From Bacillota bacterium (GTDB taxonomy: Bacteria > Bacillota > Clostridia > Christensenellales > UMGS416): a stretch of DNA of 25,597 bases. This document shows positions 16,049 to 23,598 of this stretch, in pieces (the first letter of the stretch is position 1; every line of letters begins with the position of its first letter). Under the pieces are notes generated by a model. That model was given only the letters and a program-made list of their open reading frames with translations. It searched no databases and was not told where the DNA came from. The position numbers and the translations under genes were made by a program. Where the stretch lies: the NCBI GenBank assembly GCA_023422005.1, contig JAEZSC010000205.1, forward strand, positions 1-25,597, read 5' to 3'.

Positions 16049-16211
16049 TCGCCGTCTATCGACGGCGATGCCTGGCCGGGGCCTTCGGCCCCTGCTCGGC
16101 CCTGCATCCTGGCTCGTTTCCTGCGGAAACGACCAACTGGCCGCAGGCTACGCCTGCTGCTCGCCCATGCATCCAGGGAAATGCTCCTATGGCGACGCTT
16201 GTTGCGTCGCC
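16049..16211 (-). repeat. Array of five short perfect hairpins with GAGCA linkers
   Basis: Five perfect short palindromes lie between mnmA and the acetyltransferase: 16049-16068 (8-bp stem), 16078-16092 (GGGGCC-TTC-GGCCCC), 16115-16131 (7-bp), 16143-16157 (GCAGGC-TAC-GCCTGC) and 16191-16211 (GGCGACGC). On the minus strand the second and fourth are each directly preceded by GAGCA (16097-16093, 16162-16158). The array is non-coding. Confidence 0.8.
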
Positions 16212-16212
16212 A

Positions 16213-17286
16213 TCACGCATTCCCTGCAATGATCCCTCCACCTATGCATTCGTCGCCGTCGTAGAGCACCACGCTCTGCCCGGCGGCCATGGCCCGCTGG
16301 GGCTGCGCGAACTCCACCAGGGCGCCTTCATCGTTCAACGTTACCCTTGCCGCCTGGTCGCTCTGGCGGTAGCGGACCTTGGCCATGCAATCAAAGGCCT
16401 GCGCCGGCGGCCGCCCGGCGCAAAAGGTCATCTCCTCCAGGCGGCAGTGGCCGGCGAACAGCTCCGGCGGCTCCCCCTGGCTCACATACAGCGTGTTGTG
16501 CGCCAGATCCTTTCCCACGACAAACCATGGCTCCCCGGTGCCGCCGCCGCCGATGCCCAGGCCCTTGCGCTGGCCGGGCGTATAATACATCAGGCCGTCG
16601 TGCCGGCCCACCTCGCGGCCATCCAGCGTGCGCATGGGGCCGGGCTGCGCCGGCAGGTAGCGCTGCAAAAACTCCTTGAACCGCCGCTCCCCGATGAAGC
16701 AGATGCCGGTGGAATCCTTCTTTTGCGCCACATTGAGGCCCGCCTGGGCTGCCAGGGCCCGCACCTGGGCCTTGCGCAGAGCTCCCAGCGGGAACACCGC
16801 GCGGCTGAGCTGAGGCTGCGTGAGCATATAGAGGAAATAGCTTTGGTCCTTGTCTCCGTCCGCACCCTTGAGCAGCGCATAGCGGCCATCCCGGCGCTCC
16901 ACGCGGGCATAGTGGCCGGTGGCTAGCCGGCCATCGCCCAGCCTGGCGGCAGTGTCCAGCAGCTCGCGGAATTTGATCTCCCGGTTGCACAGCACGTCGG
17001 GGTTGGGCGTACGCCCGGCGCGGTATTCGCTCAGGAAATGTTCAAACACCCGGTCCCAGTATTGGCGGGCGAAGTTCACCGTGTAATAGGGCACGCCCAG
17101 CGCGTCGCACACCCGGCGCACATCCTCATAGTCGGCGGTGGCCGTGCACGCGCCGTCGTCAGCTTCCTCTTCCCAGTTTTTCATGAACACGCCCAGCACA
17201 CGAAGGCCCTGATCCCGCAGCAGCAACGCCGCCACCGCCGAATCCACCCCGCCGCTCATGCCTACAACAATAGTCTCTTGTGACAT
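16213..17286 (-). CDS. mnmA: tRNA-specific 2-thiouridylase MnmA
   Basis: MnmA activates U34 of Glu, Gln and Lys tRNAs with ATP and inserts sulfur, which improves decoding at the wobble position. Of 357 residues, the PP-loop SGGVDS is at 11-16. The catalytic cysteine pair is C100 (NPDVLCNREIKF) and C196 (DSTGICFIGER). The C-terminal barrel ends in VVLYDGDECIGGGII. I chose ATG 17286 (MSQETIVVGMSGG), with AAGGA 8 nt upstream. The frame stays open upstream to 17511 only because it reads through the composite repeat. That repeat (17360-17555) forms most of the leader region. No iscS-like sulfur donor gene is adjacent. Confidence 0.95.
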   Translation of the reverse strand: MSQETIVVGMSGGVDSAVAALLLRDQGLRVLGVFMKNWEEEADDGACTATADYEDVRRVCDALGVPYYTVNFARQYWDRVFEHFLSEYRAGRTPNPDVLCNREIKFRELLDTAARLGDGRLATGHYARVERRDGRYALLKGADGDKDQSYFLYMLTQPQLSRAVFPLGALRKAQVRALAAQAGLNVAQKKDSTGICFIGERRFKEFLQRYLPAQPGPMRTLDGREVGRHDGLMYYTPGQRKGLGIGGGGTGEPWFVVGKDLAHNTLYVSQGEPPELFAGHCRLEEMTFCAGRPPAQAFDCMAKVRYRQSDQAARVTLNDEGALVEFAQPQRAMAAGQSVVLYDGDECIGGGIIAGNA

Positions 17287-17359
17287 ACTGTAAATCCTTG
17301 TGTCCTCCATCGGAGCTGTCGTGTCAGGCATATTTGCATAACCATTCAAACTATTGATA

Positions 17360-17555
17360 CCGAAGGTTTCCAAAGGGCGATCGGAAAGCCCTTTGGTCCT
17401 CGCAGGCAATGCGCTTGCGCATTGCCGGTCGTCGCCTTTGGCGACGAGCATCGCGCCAACAGGCGTTGCCCCGGCTTGCGGCAACGTCGGCTTTAGCCGA
17501 TGTGAGAGCAAGCCGATAGTTGCGTAAGGCGCAACGTAGGGCGCGAAATTTCTTC
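17360..17555 (-). repeat. Composite palindromic element, long form with internal hairpin array
   Basis: In minus-strand sense it starts GAAGAAATTTCGCGCCC and ends with the 39-nt block shared with 10491-10529 (38 of 39 identical). Between these ends lie successive small hairpins: 17519-17535, 17487-17500, 17465-17485, 17455-17465, 17430-17446 and 17405-17426. The final block has the CCAAAGGGC palindrome (17370-17396). It lies 74 bp upstream of mnmA in the same sense. The remainder of the 436-bp gap holds the promoter of the reductase gene. Confidence 0.85.
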
Positions 17556-17656
17556 TCTTTGCATGATTAAGCGCTGTATGTAATTAGCGCGACAGCATCG
17601 CTATTTTTCCCATGATACGTTGAGCCGGGGACGCTGTCAACCACAGACCAACTGCA

Positions 17657-17685
17657 TTGCCAAATTCCGACGAATGTGGTATGGT
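17657..17685 (+). promoter_or_regulatory. Promoter of the aldo/keto reductase gene
   Basis: TTGCCA (17657-17662) is followed after 17 nt by TATGGT, with an extended TG one base upstream of the -10. The start codon is 37 bp downstream of the -10. Confidence 0.6.
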
Positions 17686-17722
17686 TTAGCTGCTCACAAA
17701 GGTAACGAAGGAGGCCGCAAAA

Positions 17723-18712
17723 ATGACCTACGTTCCCGATGAAAACCGTTACAAGCAAATGACCTATACCCGGCTTGGCCGCAGCGGAATCCTGATAAGC
17801 GCGCTCAGCCTGGGCCTATGGCACAACTTCGGCCAGGAAACCCCCGAAGCCACCGCCCGCGCCATGGTGCGCCGCGCCTTCGACCTGGGCATCACCCATT
17901 TTGACATCGCAAACAATTATGGCATCCCCGGCGGCTCGGCGGAGAGCACCTTCGGGCGCATCCTGAAGTCCGACTTCGCCAATCATCGCGACGAGCTGCT
18001 CATCAGCACCAAAGCAGGTTACTACATGTGGCCGGGCCCCTATGGCGATTGGGGAAGCAAGAAATACCTGGTGTCCAGCCTGGACCAGAGCCTCAAGCGC
18101 ATCGGCGTGGACTATGTGGACATTTTCTACCACCACCGCCCGGACCCCAACACGCCCATGGAGGAGACCATGGACGCGCTGGCGCACATCGTGCGCAGCG
18201 GCAAAGCCCTGTATGTGGGCCTCAGCAACTACAAGGCAGAGCAGACCGCTCAGGCCGAGAAATTGTTGAACGAGAGAGGCGTGCACTGCCTGCTGCACCA
18301 GCCCAGCTATTCCATGCTCAACCGCTGGGTGGAGGACGGCCTTCTGCAGACCACCGGGGAACTGGGCATCGGCGTGGTGGCCTTCAGCCCGCTGGCCCAG
18401 GGCCTGCTGACCGGCAAATACCTGAAAGGCGTTCCGGCGGACAGCCGCGCCGTGCGCGACGGCCGCTTCCTAAAGCCCGAGCAGATCACGGCGGAGAAGA
18501 TCGCCATGCTCAACCGCCTCAACGACATCGCCGCCCAGCGCGGCCAAACCCTCTCGCAGATGGCGCTCTCCTGGGTGCTGCGCGACGGCCGCGTGCACGC
18601 CTGCATCATCGGCGCCTCCCGCGCCGAGCAGTTGGATGAGAACGTGGCCGCTCTGGCCAACACGACGTTCAGCGCGGACGAACTGGCGGCCATAGATAAA
18701 GCGATCGGCTAA
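17723..18712 (+). CDS. Aldo/keto reductase (YghZ / Kv-beta-like, AKR14-type)
   Basis: This is an NADPH-dependent carbonyl reductase. Of 329 residues from ATG 17723, an excellent AAGGAGG lies about 8 nt upstream. The catalytic tetrad is visible as D61 and Y66 (FDIANNYG), K97 (ISTKAGYYMWPGPYG) and H138 (DIFYHHRPD). The segment GSKKYLVSSLDQSLKRIGVDY and the C-terminal cofactor loop IIGASRAEQLDENVAAL are typical of the YghZ group, which reduces L-glyceraldehyde 3-phosphate and methylglyoxal in E. coli; the substrate here is unproven. It has its own promoter and is followed by a hairpin repeat at 18715. Confidence 0.92.
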   Translation: MTYVPDENRYKQMTYTRLGRSGILISALSLGLWHNFGQETPEATARAMVRRAFDLGITHFDIANNYGIPGGSAESTFGRILKSDFANHRDELLISTKAGYYMWPGPYGDWGSKKYLVSSLDQSLKRIGVDYVDIFYHHRPDPNTPMEETMDALAHIVRSGKALYVGLSNYKAEQTAQAEKLLNERGVHCLLHQPSYSMLNRWVEDGLLQTTGELGIGVVAFSPLAQGLLTGKYLKGVPADSRAVRDGRFLKPEQITAEKIAMLNRLNDIAAQRGQTLSQMALSWVLRDGRVHACIIGASRAEQLDENVAALANTTFSADELAAIDKAIG

Positions 18713-18714
18713 AG

Positions 18715-18752
18715 CCTTTCGCCGCCGACGCTGTTGCGTCATCGGCGATTCA
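18715..18752 (+). repeat. Hairpin repeat after the aldo/keto reductase, possible terminator
   Basis: CGCCGA pairs with TCGGCG around a smaller CGC/GCG stem, followed by ATTCAGAC as at 14228-14262. There is no U-run, so a terminator role is uncertain. Confidence 0.4.
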
Positions 18753-18775
18753 GACGACTTGTCACAACTCTCTCT

Positions 18776-18930
18776 TATCGTCCGCCGCGCATGTCGCCGG
18801 ACGATATCTTTTAAAACTCATACTTTGGTTCCAATGGACGTTTCCGCCTGCGGGCGAGCGTTTATTCATACCATTAACGTGTCTTCGGCTTCCTCCCGTC
18901 GGATGAACCGACGGTCGGCTTCCTGCTATT
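18776..18930 (+). repeat. Structured leader-like element, copy C (upstream of the APH-fold kinase)
   Basis: The element opens with a 9-bp stem (TATCGTCCG 18776-18784 with CGGACGATA 18798-18806) followed by TCTTTT. It continues with CGCC-TGCG-GGCG (18846-18857), and closes with CTTCCTCC, a 7-bp stem (CCGTCGG 18896-18902 with CCGACGG 18908-18914) and TCGGCTTCCTGCTATT. Relative to copy A, the first stem swaps a C-G pair for T-A and the last stem also changes on both sides. It lies 57 bp before the kinase start in the same sense. Confidence 0.7.
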
Positions 18931-18987
18931 CTTTTCAAACCGGGTTCTTTGGCAAACTGGGCAGTCCAGCAGCATTAAGGAGAGACA

Positions 18988-19998
18988 ATGTCGAGTGAAC
19001 ACTTCCCTGTCGAAATAAGTGTACTGTCTTCCACAGCGCTTCGCGCCTATATCTCGGATATGTACTTCGAATCCAGCGCCAATGTGACCTGCCGGCTGCA
19101 CTACCGGAGCATACACGACACCTACCGTGTCGTCGCCGACGGCGCGGAGTATTATCTCAAGGTGTACCGTCAGGGTTCGCGGAGCAAAGAGGAAATCCAA
19201 GGGGAAGTCGAACTGATCGACTGCCTGCGGCGTCACGGCATCCAGACCGCTCAGCCCATTCAGGACAAGCGCGGCGCGCATGTCGCCTGCTTCCCTACCG
19301 CCGATGGGGAGCGCTGCGGCGTGCTGTTCACCTCGGTGGGCAACCGCCTTTTCAGCGACGCCGAAGAAACGCCCGGGCTCAACGAGCGCCTGGGCGAAAG
19401 CGTCGCAGTGATCCACAGGATCTGGGACACCGAAAACCCTCAGGCTGTGCGCACCCCGCTGGACGCGGAATCCTTCATTCAAAGGTCCATGGAGCACATC
19501 CGGTCCTTCCGTGAGCTGTATGAATTCGACATCCATTTCCTGGAAGACGTAGCGCGCAGAACCGACTCGGCGCTTCGATCCTTACGCAAGGCTCCGCCGG
19601 CCTATGGCTTCTGCCATGGGGACATTTACGCGGACAACATACGGTTCAACGACCAAGGCGCGCCGGTGCTGTTCGACTTCGATTTTGCCGGCATGGGCTG
19701 GAGGGCCTACGATATTTCCCTGTATGCCTATGGCTTTGGCCTCGGTGCGGAAAAGGACACGCTGGAGAAGCGCCAACGCCGGCTGGACGCTTTCCTGCGG
19801 GGCTATCAAAAGCACTTATCTCTGTCGGACGAGTTCCTGGAATCCATCCCGCTCTTCATTCCTTTCCGCAGGATCTTCAACATCGGTTCCTTGTACATCG
19901 CCATGGCCAACATCTGGGGAGACAACGCGGCGTTGCGCAGCACAAGGGCGGACATCCAAACGCTCAAGCGGTGGCTGGAGTTGAATCCGGTGATTTAG
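18988..19998 (+). CDS. APH-fold kinase (aminoglycoside phosphotransferase / CotS / homoserine kinase-like)
   Basis: The protein has 336 residues from ATG 18988, with AAGGAG 5 nt upstream. The protein-kinase-like fold is recognised from the N-lobe lysine K58 (EYYLKVYRQG), the catalytic loop CHGDIYADNIRFN (209-221; D212 and N217) and the metal-binding VLFDFDFAG (227-235). The superfamily phosphorylates hydroxyls of small molecules such as aminoglycosides, choline or homoserine; in spore formers the related CotS proteins are coat components. Nothing here selects among these. It is preceded by structured element C and followed by REP palindromes. Confidence 0.83.
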   Translation: MSSEHFPVEISVLSSTALRAYISDMYFESSANVTCRLHYRSIHDTYRVVADGAEYYLKVYRQGSRSKEEIQGEVELIDCLRRHGIQTAQPIQDKRGAHVACFPTADGERCGVLFTSVGNRLFSDAEETPGLNERLGESVAVIHRIWDTENPQAVRTPLDAESFIQRSMEHIRSFRELYEFDIHFLEDVARRTDSALRSLRKAPPAYGFCHGDIYADNIRFNDQGAPVLFDFDFAGMGWRAYDISLYAYGFGLGAEKDTLEKRQRRLDAFLRGYQKHLSLSDEFLESIPLFIPFRRIFNIGSLYIAMANIWGDNAALRSTRADIQTLKRWLELNPVI

Positions 19999-20013
19999 GC
20001 TTTGTACCGCGAG

Positions 20014-20036
20014 AGGGCCGTATGCAATACGGCCCT
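20014..20036. repeat. REP-like palindrome 1
   Basis: AGGGCCGTAT and ATACGGCCCT form a perfect 10-bp stem around GCA. It is the reverse complement of the core at 20162-20193. It lies 15 bp past the APH-fold kinase stop. Confidence 0.85.
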
Positions 20037-20062
20037 ACAAGCAGAGTGTGCAAAAGAAAACC

Positions 20063-20159
20063 CTGACCAACAAGTGGGCGGATCTGCTACACGGCCCTTC
20101 GAGCGGCGACTGTACTCTCCTATCCGGGTTGGTCAGCAAATATTACTGAGTGGAGTACA
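20063..20159. repeat. Interleaved inverted repeats between the two REP palindromes
   Basis: CTGACCAAC (20063-20071) pairs with GTTGGTCAG (20128-20136). TGTACTC (20111-20117) pairs with GAGTACA (20153-20159). The two pairs interleave, which in RNA or single-stranded DNA would give a pseudoknot-like fold. No gene is visible in 19999-20188. Confidence 0.6.
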
Positions 20160-20161
20160 TT

Positions 20162-20193
20162 CGTAGGGCCGTATTGCATACGGCCCACCTACG
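20162..20193. repeat. REP-like palindrome 2
   Basis: GGGCCGTAT (20066+100 = 20166-20174) pairs with ATACGGCCC (20178-20186) around TGC, with an outer CGTA/TACG pair. It is inverted relative to palindrome 1 and overlaps the 3' end of the transposase gene. Confidence 0.85.
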
Positions 20194-20743
20194 GCATAAA
20201 ATAGGTATCCTCCGACCAGCGGATGGGATTGTTCCGGATATATTCGACAATTCTCCAGTATTCATCTTCATCTCGGATGATGTGCTCATAATAATTTCCC
20301 TGCCATATCGGTTTGCCCTGAACCCCCATCATCTGATTGATCCTGGATGTCACAGCGCCCTTAAACCCGCGAACCATCGCCCCGACCGTGCCAGAAGGCG
20401 ATTGTAGGGCCGTATTGCTTACAGCCCGCGCTCGGGCGGTACCGGTTGCCGTATTGGTTTGCCGGTATGAGTCCAAACCCTTCTTCTCTATCTGAAGAAT
20501 CCCATGGAAATGATTAGGCATGACAACATACTCACCAGCATGCATATCCATTCGCACTTGGATTGTACGGGTCCATTCTTCCGAAACGATATTGCCAGGA
20601 GGATTTAGTTCCATATGCCCGTTTCGTATTTCTCCAAAAAGGCTCTCCCTGTTCCAGGCACATATGGTAACAAAATAAAACCCGTTTGATGCATAATCAA
20701 ACGTTCTCAGGCGGATGTGCTTTCTGTTGGGTACATTGGACAT
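20189..20743 (-). CDS. REP-associated tyrosine transposase (RAYT, IS200-like Y1 family)
   Basis: These are single-copy domesticated relatives of IS200 transposases that act on nearby REP palindromes. The protein has 184 residues. The HUH-like metal motif is MPNHFHGIL, and the catalytic tyrosine is expected in the YYEHIIRDEDEYWRIVEYIRNNP segment near the C-terminus. The N-terminus NRKHIRLRTFDYASNGFYFVTIC is typical. I chose ATG 20743, with AGGGA 4 nt upstream (ATG 20746 is too close). REP palindromes lie just downstream and a degenerate one lies inside the gene, coding for ARAVSNTALQS. Base composition is lower in GC than its neighbours, which fits acquisition. It is inserted just past the yloV terminator. 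Confidence 0.9.
   Translation of the reverse strand: MSNVPNRKHIRLRTFDYASNGFYFVTICAWNRESLFGEIRNGHMELNPPGNIVSEEWTRTIQVRMDMHAGEYVVMPNHFHGILQIEKKGLDSYRQTNTATGTARARAVSNTALQSPSGTVGAMVRGFKGAVTSRINQMMGVQGKPIWQGNYYEHIIRDEDEYWRIVEYIRNNPIRWSEDTYFMP
20404..20428. repeat. Degenerate REP palindrome inside the transposase gene
   Basis: TGTAGGGCCGTATTGC is identical to palindrome 2 apart from flanks, but the right arm reads TTACAGCCC, with mismatches to the left arm. It is kept in frame in the transposase coding sequence. Confidence 0.75.
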
Positions 20744-20752
20744 CATATCCCT

Positions 20753-20779
20753 AAAGAAAAGCCCGGGCGAACCCGGGCT
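20753..20779 (-). terminator. Rho-independent terminator of yloU-yloV
   Basis: On the minus strand AGCCCGGG-TTCG-CCCGGGCT forms a perfect 8-bp stem with a UUCG loop, followed by TTTCTTT. It begins 15 bp after the yloV stop. Confidence 0.92.
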
Positions 20780-20793
20780 GGAATGAAATCTGA

Positions 20794-22461
20794 TTATTCC
20801 ACACTCACAATATAATAGTAGATCGGCTGCCCTCCGGGGTATGCCTCGGCGTCGCAGTTCTTGTATTCGGCGCGGATGCGGTCCCGCAGGGCCATGGCAT
20901 CTTCCTCGCGCACATCGGCGCCCCAATAGAAGCTGACCATGGAGCTCTGGTCGTCACTCATGGCCCTCACAAGGTCCATGGTCACTTCCTCCACACTGTG
21001 GCCCACGGCGACGATCGTCTTCTCTCCAATGCCGAGGATGTCGCCCTTTTTGATGTCGAACCCGTCGGCGGAGCTGTCGCGCACGGCATAGGTCACGCTG
21101 CCGCTGCGCACGGTCTTGAAGGCGTCGGCCATGGCCTGGGCGTTCTCCTCCGGAGAGGCCTCGGGGTTGAAGGCCAGCGCCGCGGCGATGCCCTGGGGCA
21201 CCGTCTTGGTGGGCACCACATACACCTGGCAACCCACCAGCTCCACAGCCTGCCGTGCGGCCAAAATGATGTTGCTGTTGTTGGGCAGCACCAGCACGTG
21301 GTTGGCGTTTACGGCGCGGATGGCCGTGGCAATGTCCTCGGCGGAGGGATTCATCGTCTGGCCGCCCTCCACGAAGCCGTCCACCATGATGTCGTGGAAG
21401 ATACCCTTGATGCCCTCGCCGGCGGCCACAGCCACGATGGCCTGCTCCTTGGGCGGAGCGATGGGCTGGGGGGCCAATGCGGCGCGCCGCTCCATGATCT
21501 CGCGGTGCTGCTCGCGCATGTTTTCGATCTTAATGGCCGAAAGCTCGCCCAGCTGCAGCGCCAGTGTAAGCACCTTGTCCGGCGTCTCGCTGTGGATGTG
21601 CACCTTGAGGATGGTCTCGTCATGCACCAGCACCATGGAATCGCCCAGCGTCTCCAGGCGGGCGCGCAGGCGCTCGATGGCGGCGGCATCCACATTGGGC
21701 TTGAGATTTTCAATCAGGAATTCGGTGCAATAGCCTTTCTCGATGACGTCCTCGTCATGGAAGGGCTCGAAGAGCTCGGCCTTGGGGCTGGGCGCGGCAG
21801 GCACGGCGGGCTGGGCCGCCTTGGGCGCCGGGGTGACCAGGCCGCGGCCTTGCAGCGAGGCCAGGAAGCCTTCATAAATCGTCAGCAGCCCGCGGCCGCC
21901 GGCATCCACAACGCCGGCTTTCTTGAGCACGTCCAGCATGTCCGGCGTGCGCTGCAGCGTCTGCTCGCCGTATTCCAGCACAGCCTCCATGAGGGTGGTC
22001 ACATCGGCTCCAGCGGCGGCCTGGCGGGCGGCCTCCTCGGCACAAGCGCGGCTCACGGTCAGTATCGTGCCCTCCCGGGGCTTCATCACCGCCTTATAAG
22101 CGGTCTCCACGCCGGCGCGCATGGCCTCGGCAAAGGTGCGGGCGTCCAGCTCCTGGTTGCCGTCCACACCCTTGGAAAAACCACGGAACAGCTGGCTTAA
22201 GATGACGCCGGAATTGCCTCGGGCGCCCTTGAGCGCGCCTTTGGCCAGCGCGTCGGCCACCGCCGGGCATGTGGGCATTGTCACGGCCTGCACCTCACGG
22301 CAGGCGTTCTGCAGCGTCAGGCTCATGTTGGTGCCGGTGTCGCCGTCGGGCACCGGGAATACGTTCAGTTGGTTGATGTCGGCCTTGTTGCTTTCCAGCA
22401 ATGCTGCGCCGTTTAATATCATCTCCCGCAATAGGGCGCCGTCGATCCTGTCAAAAGCCAA
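20794..22461 (-). CDS. yloV: DAK-domain protein, YloV/FakA-like (fatty acid kinase-type)
   Basis: Of 555 residues, the N-terminal DhaL/DAK2 domain (about 1-205) has the nucleotide and metal-binding LNVFPVPDGDTGTNMS (32-47) and GARGNSGVILSQ. The C-terminal part (about 240-555) contains HIHSETPD and VLPNNSNIILAA. The family includes FakA, which phosphorylates fatty acids bound to FakB proteins; no fakB is in the window. The start codon is TTG 22461, with GGAGGAG 8 nt upstream; ATG does not occur in frame nearby. It is 56 bp downstream of yloU, the same pair order as in Bacillus. The C-terminal domain is annotated in some relatives as DegV-like. Confidence 0.9.
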   Translation of the reverse strand: MAFDRIDGALLREMILNGAALLESNKADINQLNVFPVPDGDTGTNMSLTLQNACREVQAVTMPTCPAVADALAKGALKGARGNSGVILSQLFRGFSKGVDGNQELDARTFAEAMRAGVETAYKAVMKPREGTILTVSRACAEEAARQAAAGADVTTLMEAVLEYGEQTLQRTPDMLDVLKKAGVVDAGGRGLLTIYEGFLASLQGRGLVTPAPKAAQPAVPAAPSPKAELFEPFHDEDVIEKGYCTEFLIENLKPNVDAAAIERLRARLETLGDSMVLVHDETILKVHIHSETPDKVLTLALQLGELSAIKIENMREQHREIMERRAALAPQPIAPPKEQAIVAVAAGEGIKGIFHDIMVDGFVEGGQTMNPSAEDIATAIRAVNANHVLVLPNNSNIILAARQAVELVGCQVYVVPTKTVPQGIAAALAFNPEASPEENAQAMADAFKTVRSGSVTYAVRDSSADGFDIKKGDILGIGEKTIVAVGHSVEEVTMDLVRAMSDDQSSMVSFYWGADVREEDAMALRDRIRAEYKNCDAEAYPGGQPIYYYIVSVE

Positions 22462-22517
22462 TTCCCCGTCTCCTCCTAACCAATGTGGAGCGCCGGGCCC
22501 CGCCCAGCTGCTAAAAG

Positions 22518-22865
22518 CTATACGCGGACACCCTCTACCACGATGTTGACCTTTGTCACCCGCAGCCCAGTCTCTTGTTCCACGTTATAGCGTATGATGT
22601 CGATGGCGGATTCGGCAACCACATTGATGGAAGTGCCGTACTCCACGATGACATACATCGTGATCTGTGTTTCGTCGCCGTTGGACACCACGCGCACGCC
22701 CTTGGCATAATTCTCGCGGTTGAGCAGCTCGGCGATGCCATCGCTGGCCCGCTTGCCGCTCATGCCCACAATGCCGTAGCATTGCTCGGCGGCGCGACCG
22801 GCGATGGCGGCGATGACCTCGTTGGAGATGTTGATGGCGCCATAATTGGTGATGATGCTGGCCAT
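22518..22865 (-). CDS. yloU: Asp23/Gls24 family protein YloU
   Basis: A small alkaline-shock-like protein of 115 residues from ATG 22865, with AGGAGG 7 nt upstream. It begins MASIITNYGAINISNEVI and contains GIVGMSGKRASDGIAELL and VTKVNIVVEGVRV, all typical of the Asp23 fold. Members associate with the cell envelope and are often upregulated on envelope or alkaline stress; YloU itself has no defined activity. It heads the yloU-yloV operon. In Bacillus rpmB is the divergent neighbour, but rpmB is absent here. Confidence 0.93.
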   Translation of the reverse strand: MASIITNYGAINISNEVIAAIAGRAAEQCYGIVGMSGKRASDGIAELLNRENYAKGVRVVSNGDETQITMYVIVEYGTSINVVAESAIDIIRYNVEQETGLRVTKVNIVVEGVRV

Positions 22866-22907
22866 ATGGTTCCCTCCTGTGACAGGCGGCCCGTCAAGCT
22901 CGTTTTC

Positions 22908-22944
22908 CTTATATTTTATGTCGGCACACCGTTTTCAATATCAA
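22908..22944 (-). promoter_or_regulatory. Candidate promoter region of yloU
   Basis: Overlapping elements on the minus strand give TTGATA with CATAAA at 18 nt, or TTGAAA with TATAAG at 19 nt. Neither is ideal. The remainder of the 342-bp gap (22866-23207) shows a perfect 8-bp palindrome at 23032-23054 and a terminator near 23160, but no gene. Confidence 0.35.
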
Positions 22945-23150
22945 AACTTCGTGTCGTCAGGCGCTTGGCGCGGGCGAGCCATGGTTGAATATGGTAGTCC
23001 CGCACGAATGCCGAAGGCTGTATACGGTTTTTGCGCAGCACCACAGGCTGCGCACGGAACACATTTTAGCACATCATCGGCGATTTGAACAGATGCGTTG
23101 AGCATTCGGACCAAATAATGTTAGCAATCCTAATCTTTCTCGTTGTGCGC

Positions 23151-23183
23151 AAAGAGAAAAGGCCACCCATAAAAGGCAGCCTT
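23151..23183 (-). terminator. Probable terminator of the small membrane protein gene
   Basis: On the minus strand AAGGC..CC pairs with GG..GCCTT around TTTTAT, with two internal mismatches, followed by TTTTCTCTTT. It lies 25 bp past the stop at 23208. Confidence 0.6.
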
Positions 23184-23207
23184 GATTCGTCTGATTCTAC
23201 GTACGGA

Positions 23208-23567
23208 TCACACCACCGTCTGCACGGGTTGATCGAAGGCCTCACGGTTGGCCATCGCATAGTCGCGCAGCGTGAAGTCGTAGATGCACCACAGAGCGCT
23301 GAAGACACCGCCCAGAAGCACGTTGACGACCAGCCCGATGATGAGGTTGTTCATCGACTCATAGCTCTGGGGCACCGTGTTCCAGCGCTTGAGCGCGTTG
23401 TCCCTGGCCTTGAAGTGGGTTGTGGCGTTGTAGATGTTCCAGGCGCCGGCGATGATGCCCGCGCACGTGAGCACCTGCACGATGCCGATCACCAGCCACA
23501 CGATGGCGGTGATGTTCTCCCGGCGGGACACCTCCGCGGCGACTGCCTGTTTCTGTTGTTCTGTCAT
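23208..23567 (-). CDS. Small two-helix membrane protein of unknown function
   Basis: The protein has 119 residues from ATG 23567, with GGGAGGA about 5 nt upstream and a consensus-quality promoter 32 bp before the start. Predicted membrane helices lie at about 20-43 and 74-96, separated by a polar loop (YNATTHFKARDNALKRWNTVP). Both ends are polar. It is not a recognised family to me. The strong dedicated promoter and terminator suggest a single-gene, well-transcribed unit. The holin-like gene lies 83 bp upstream on the same strand. Confidence 0.75.
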   Translation of the reverse strand: MTEQQKQAVAAEVSRRENITAIVWLVIGIVQVLTCAGIIAGAWNIYNATTHFKARDNALKRWNTVPQSYESMNNLIIGLVVNVLLGGVFSALWCIYDFTLRDYAMANREAFDQPVQTVV

Positions 23568-23598
23568 GGGCGTCCTCCCGCTCTTTCATATCATCGTC

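Noticed and set aside
17287..17511. N-terminal extension of mnmA
   Set aside because: The frame is open only because it reads through the palindromic composite element. The conserved protein starts at 17286 with a ribosome site.
16049..17555. Possible CRISPR array
   Set aside because: The repeated units are short self-complementary hairpins of differing sequence with no constant direct repeat and no spacers of even length, and no cas genes are present.
20998..22200. 400-codon plus-strand open frame
   Set aside because: It is antisense to yloV, which has clear family motifs; the shadow is His/Gly/Leu-rich and has no domain.
23032..23054. Perfect 8-bp palindrome TGCGCAGC/GCTGCGCA
   Set aside because: It looks like a terminator, but the T-run precedes the stem on the plus strand and becomes an A-run after it on the minus strand. 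It is kept only as a palindrome of unknown role.
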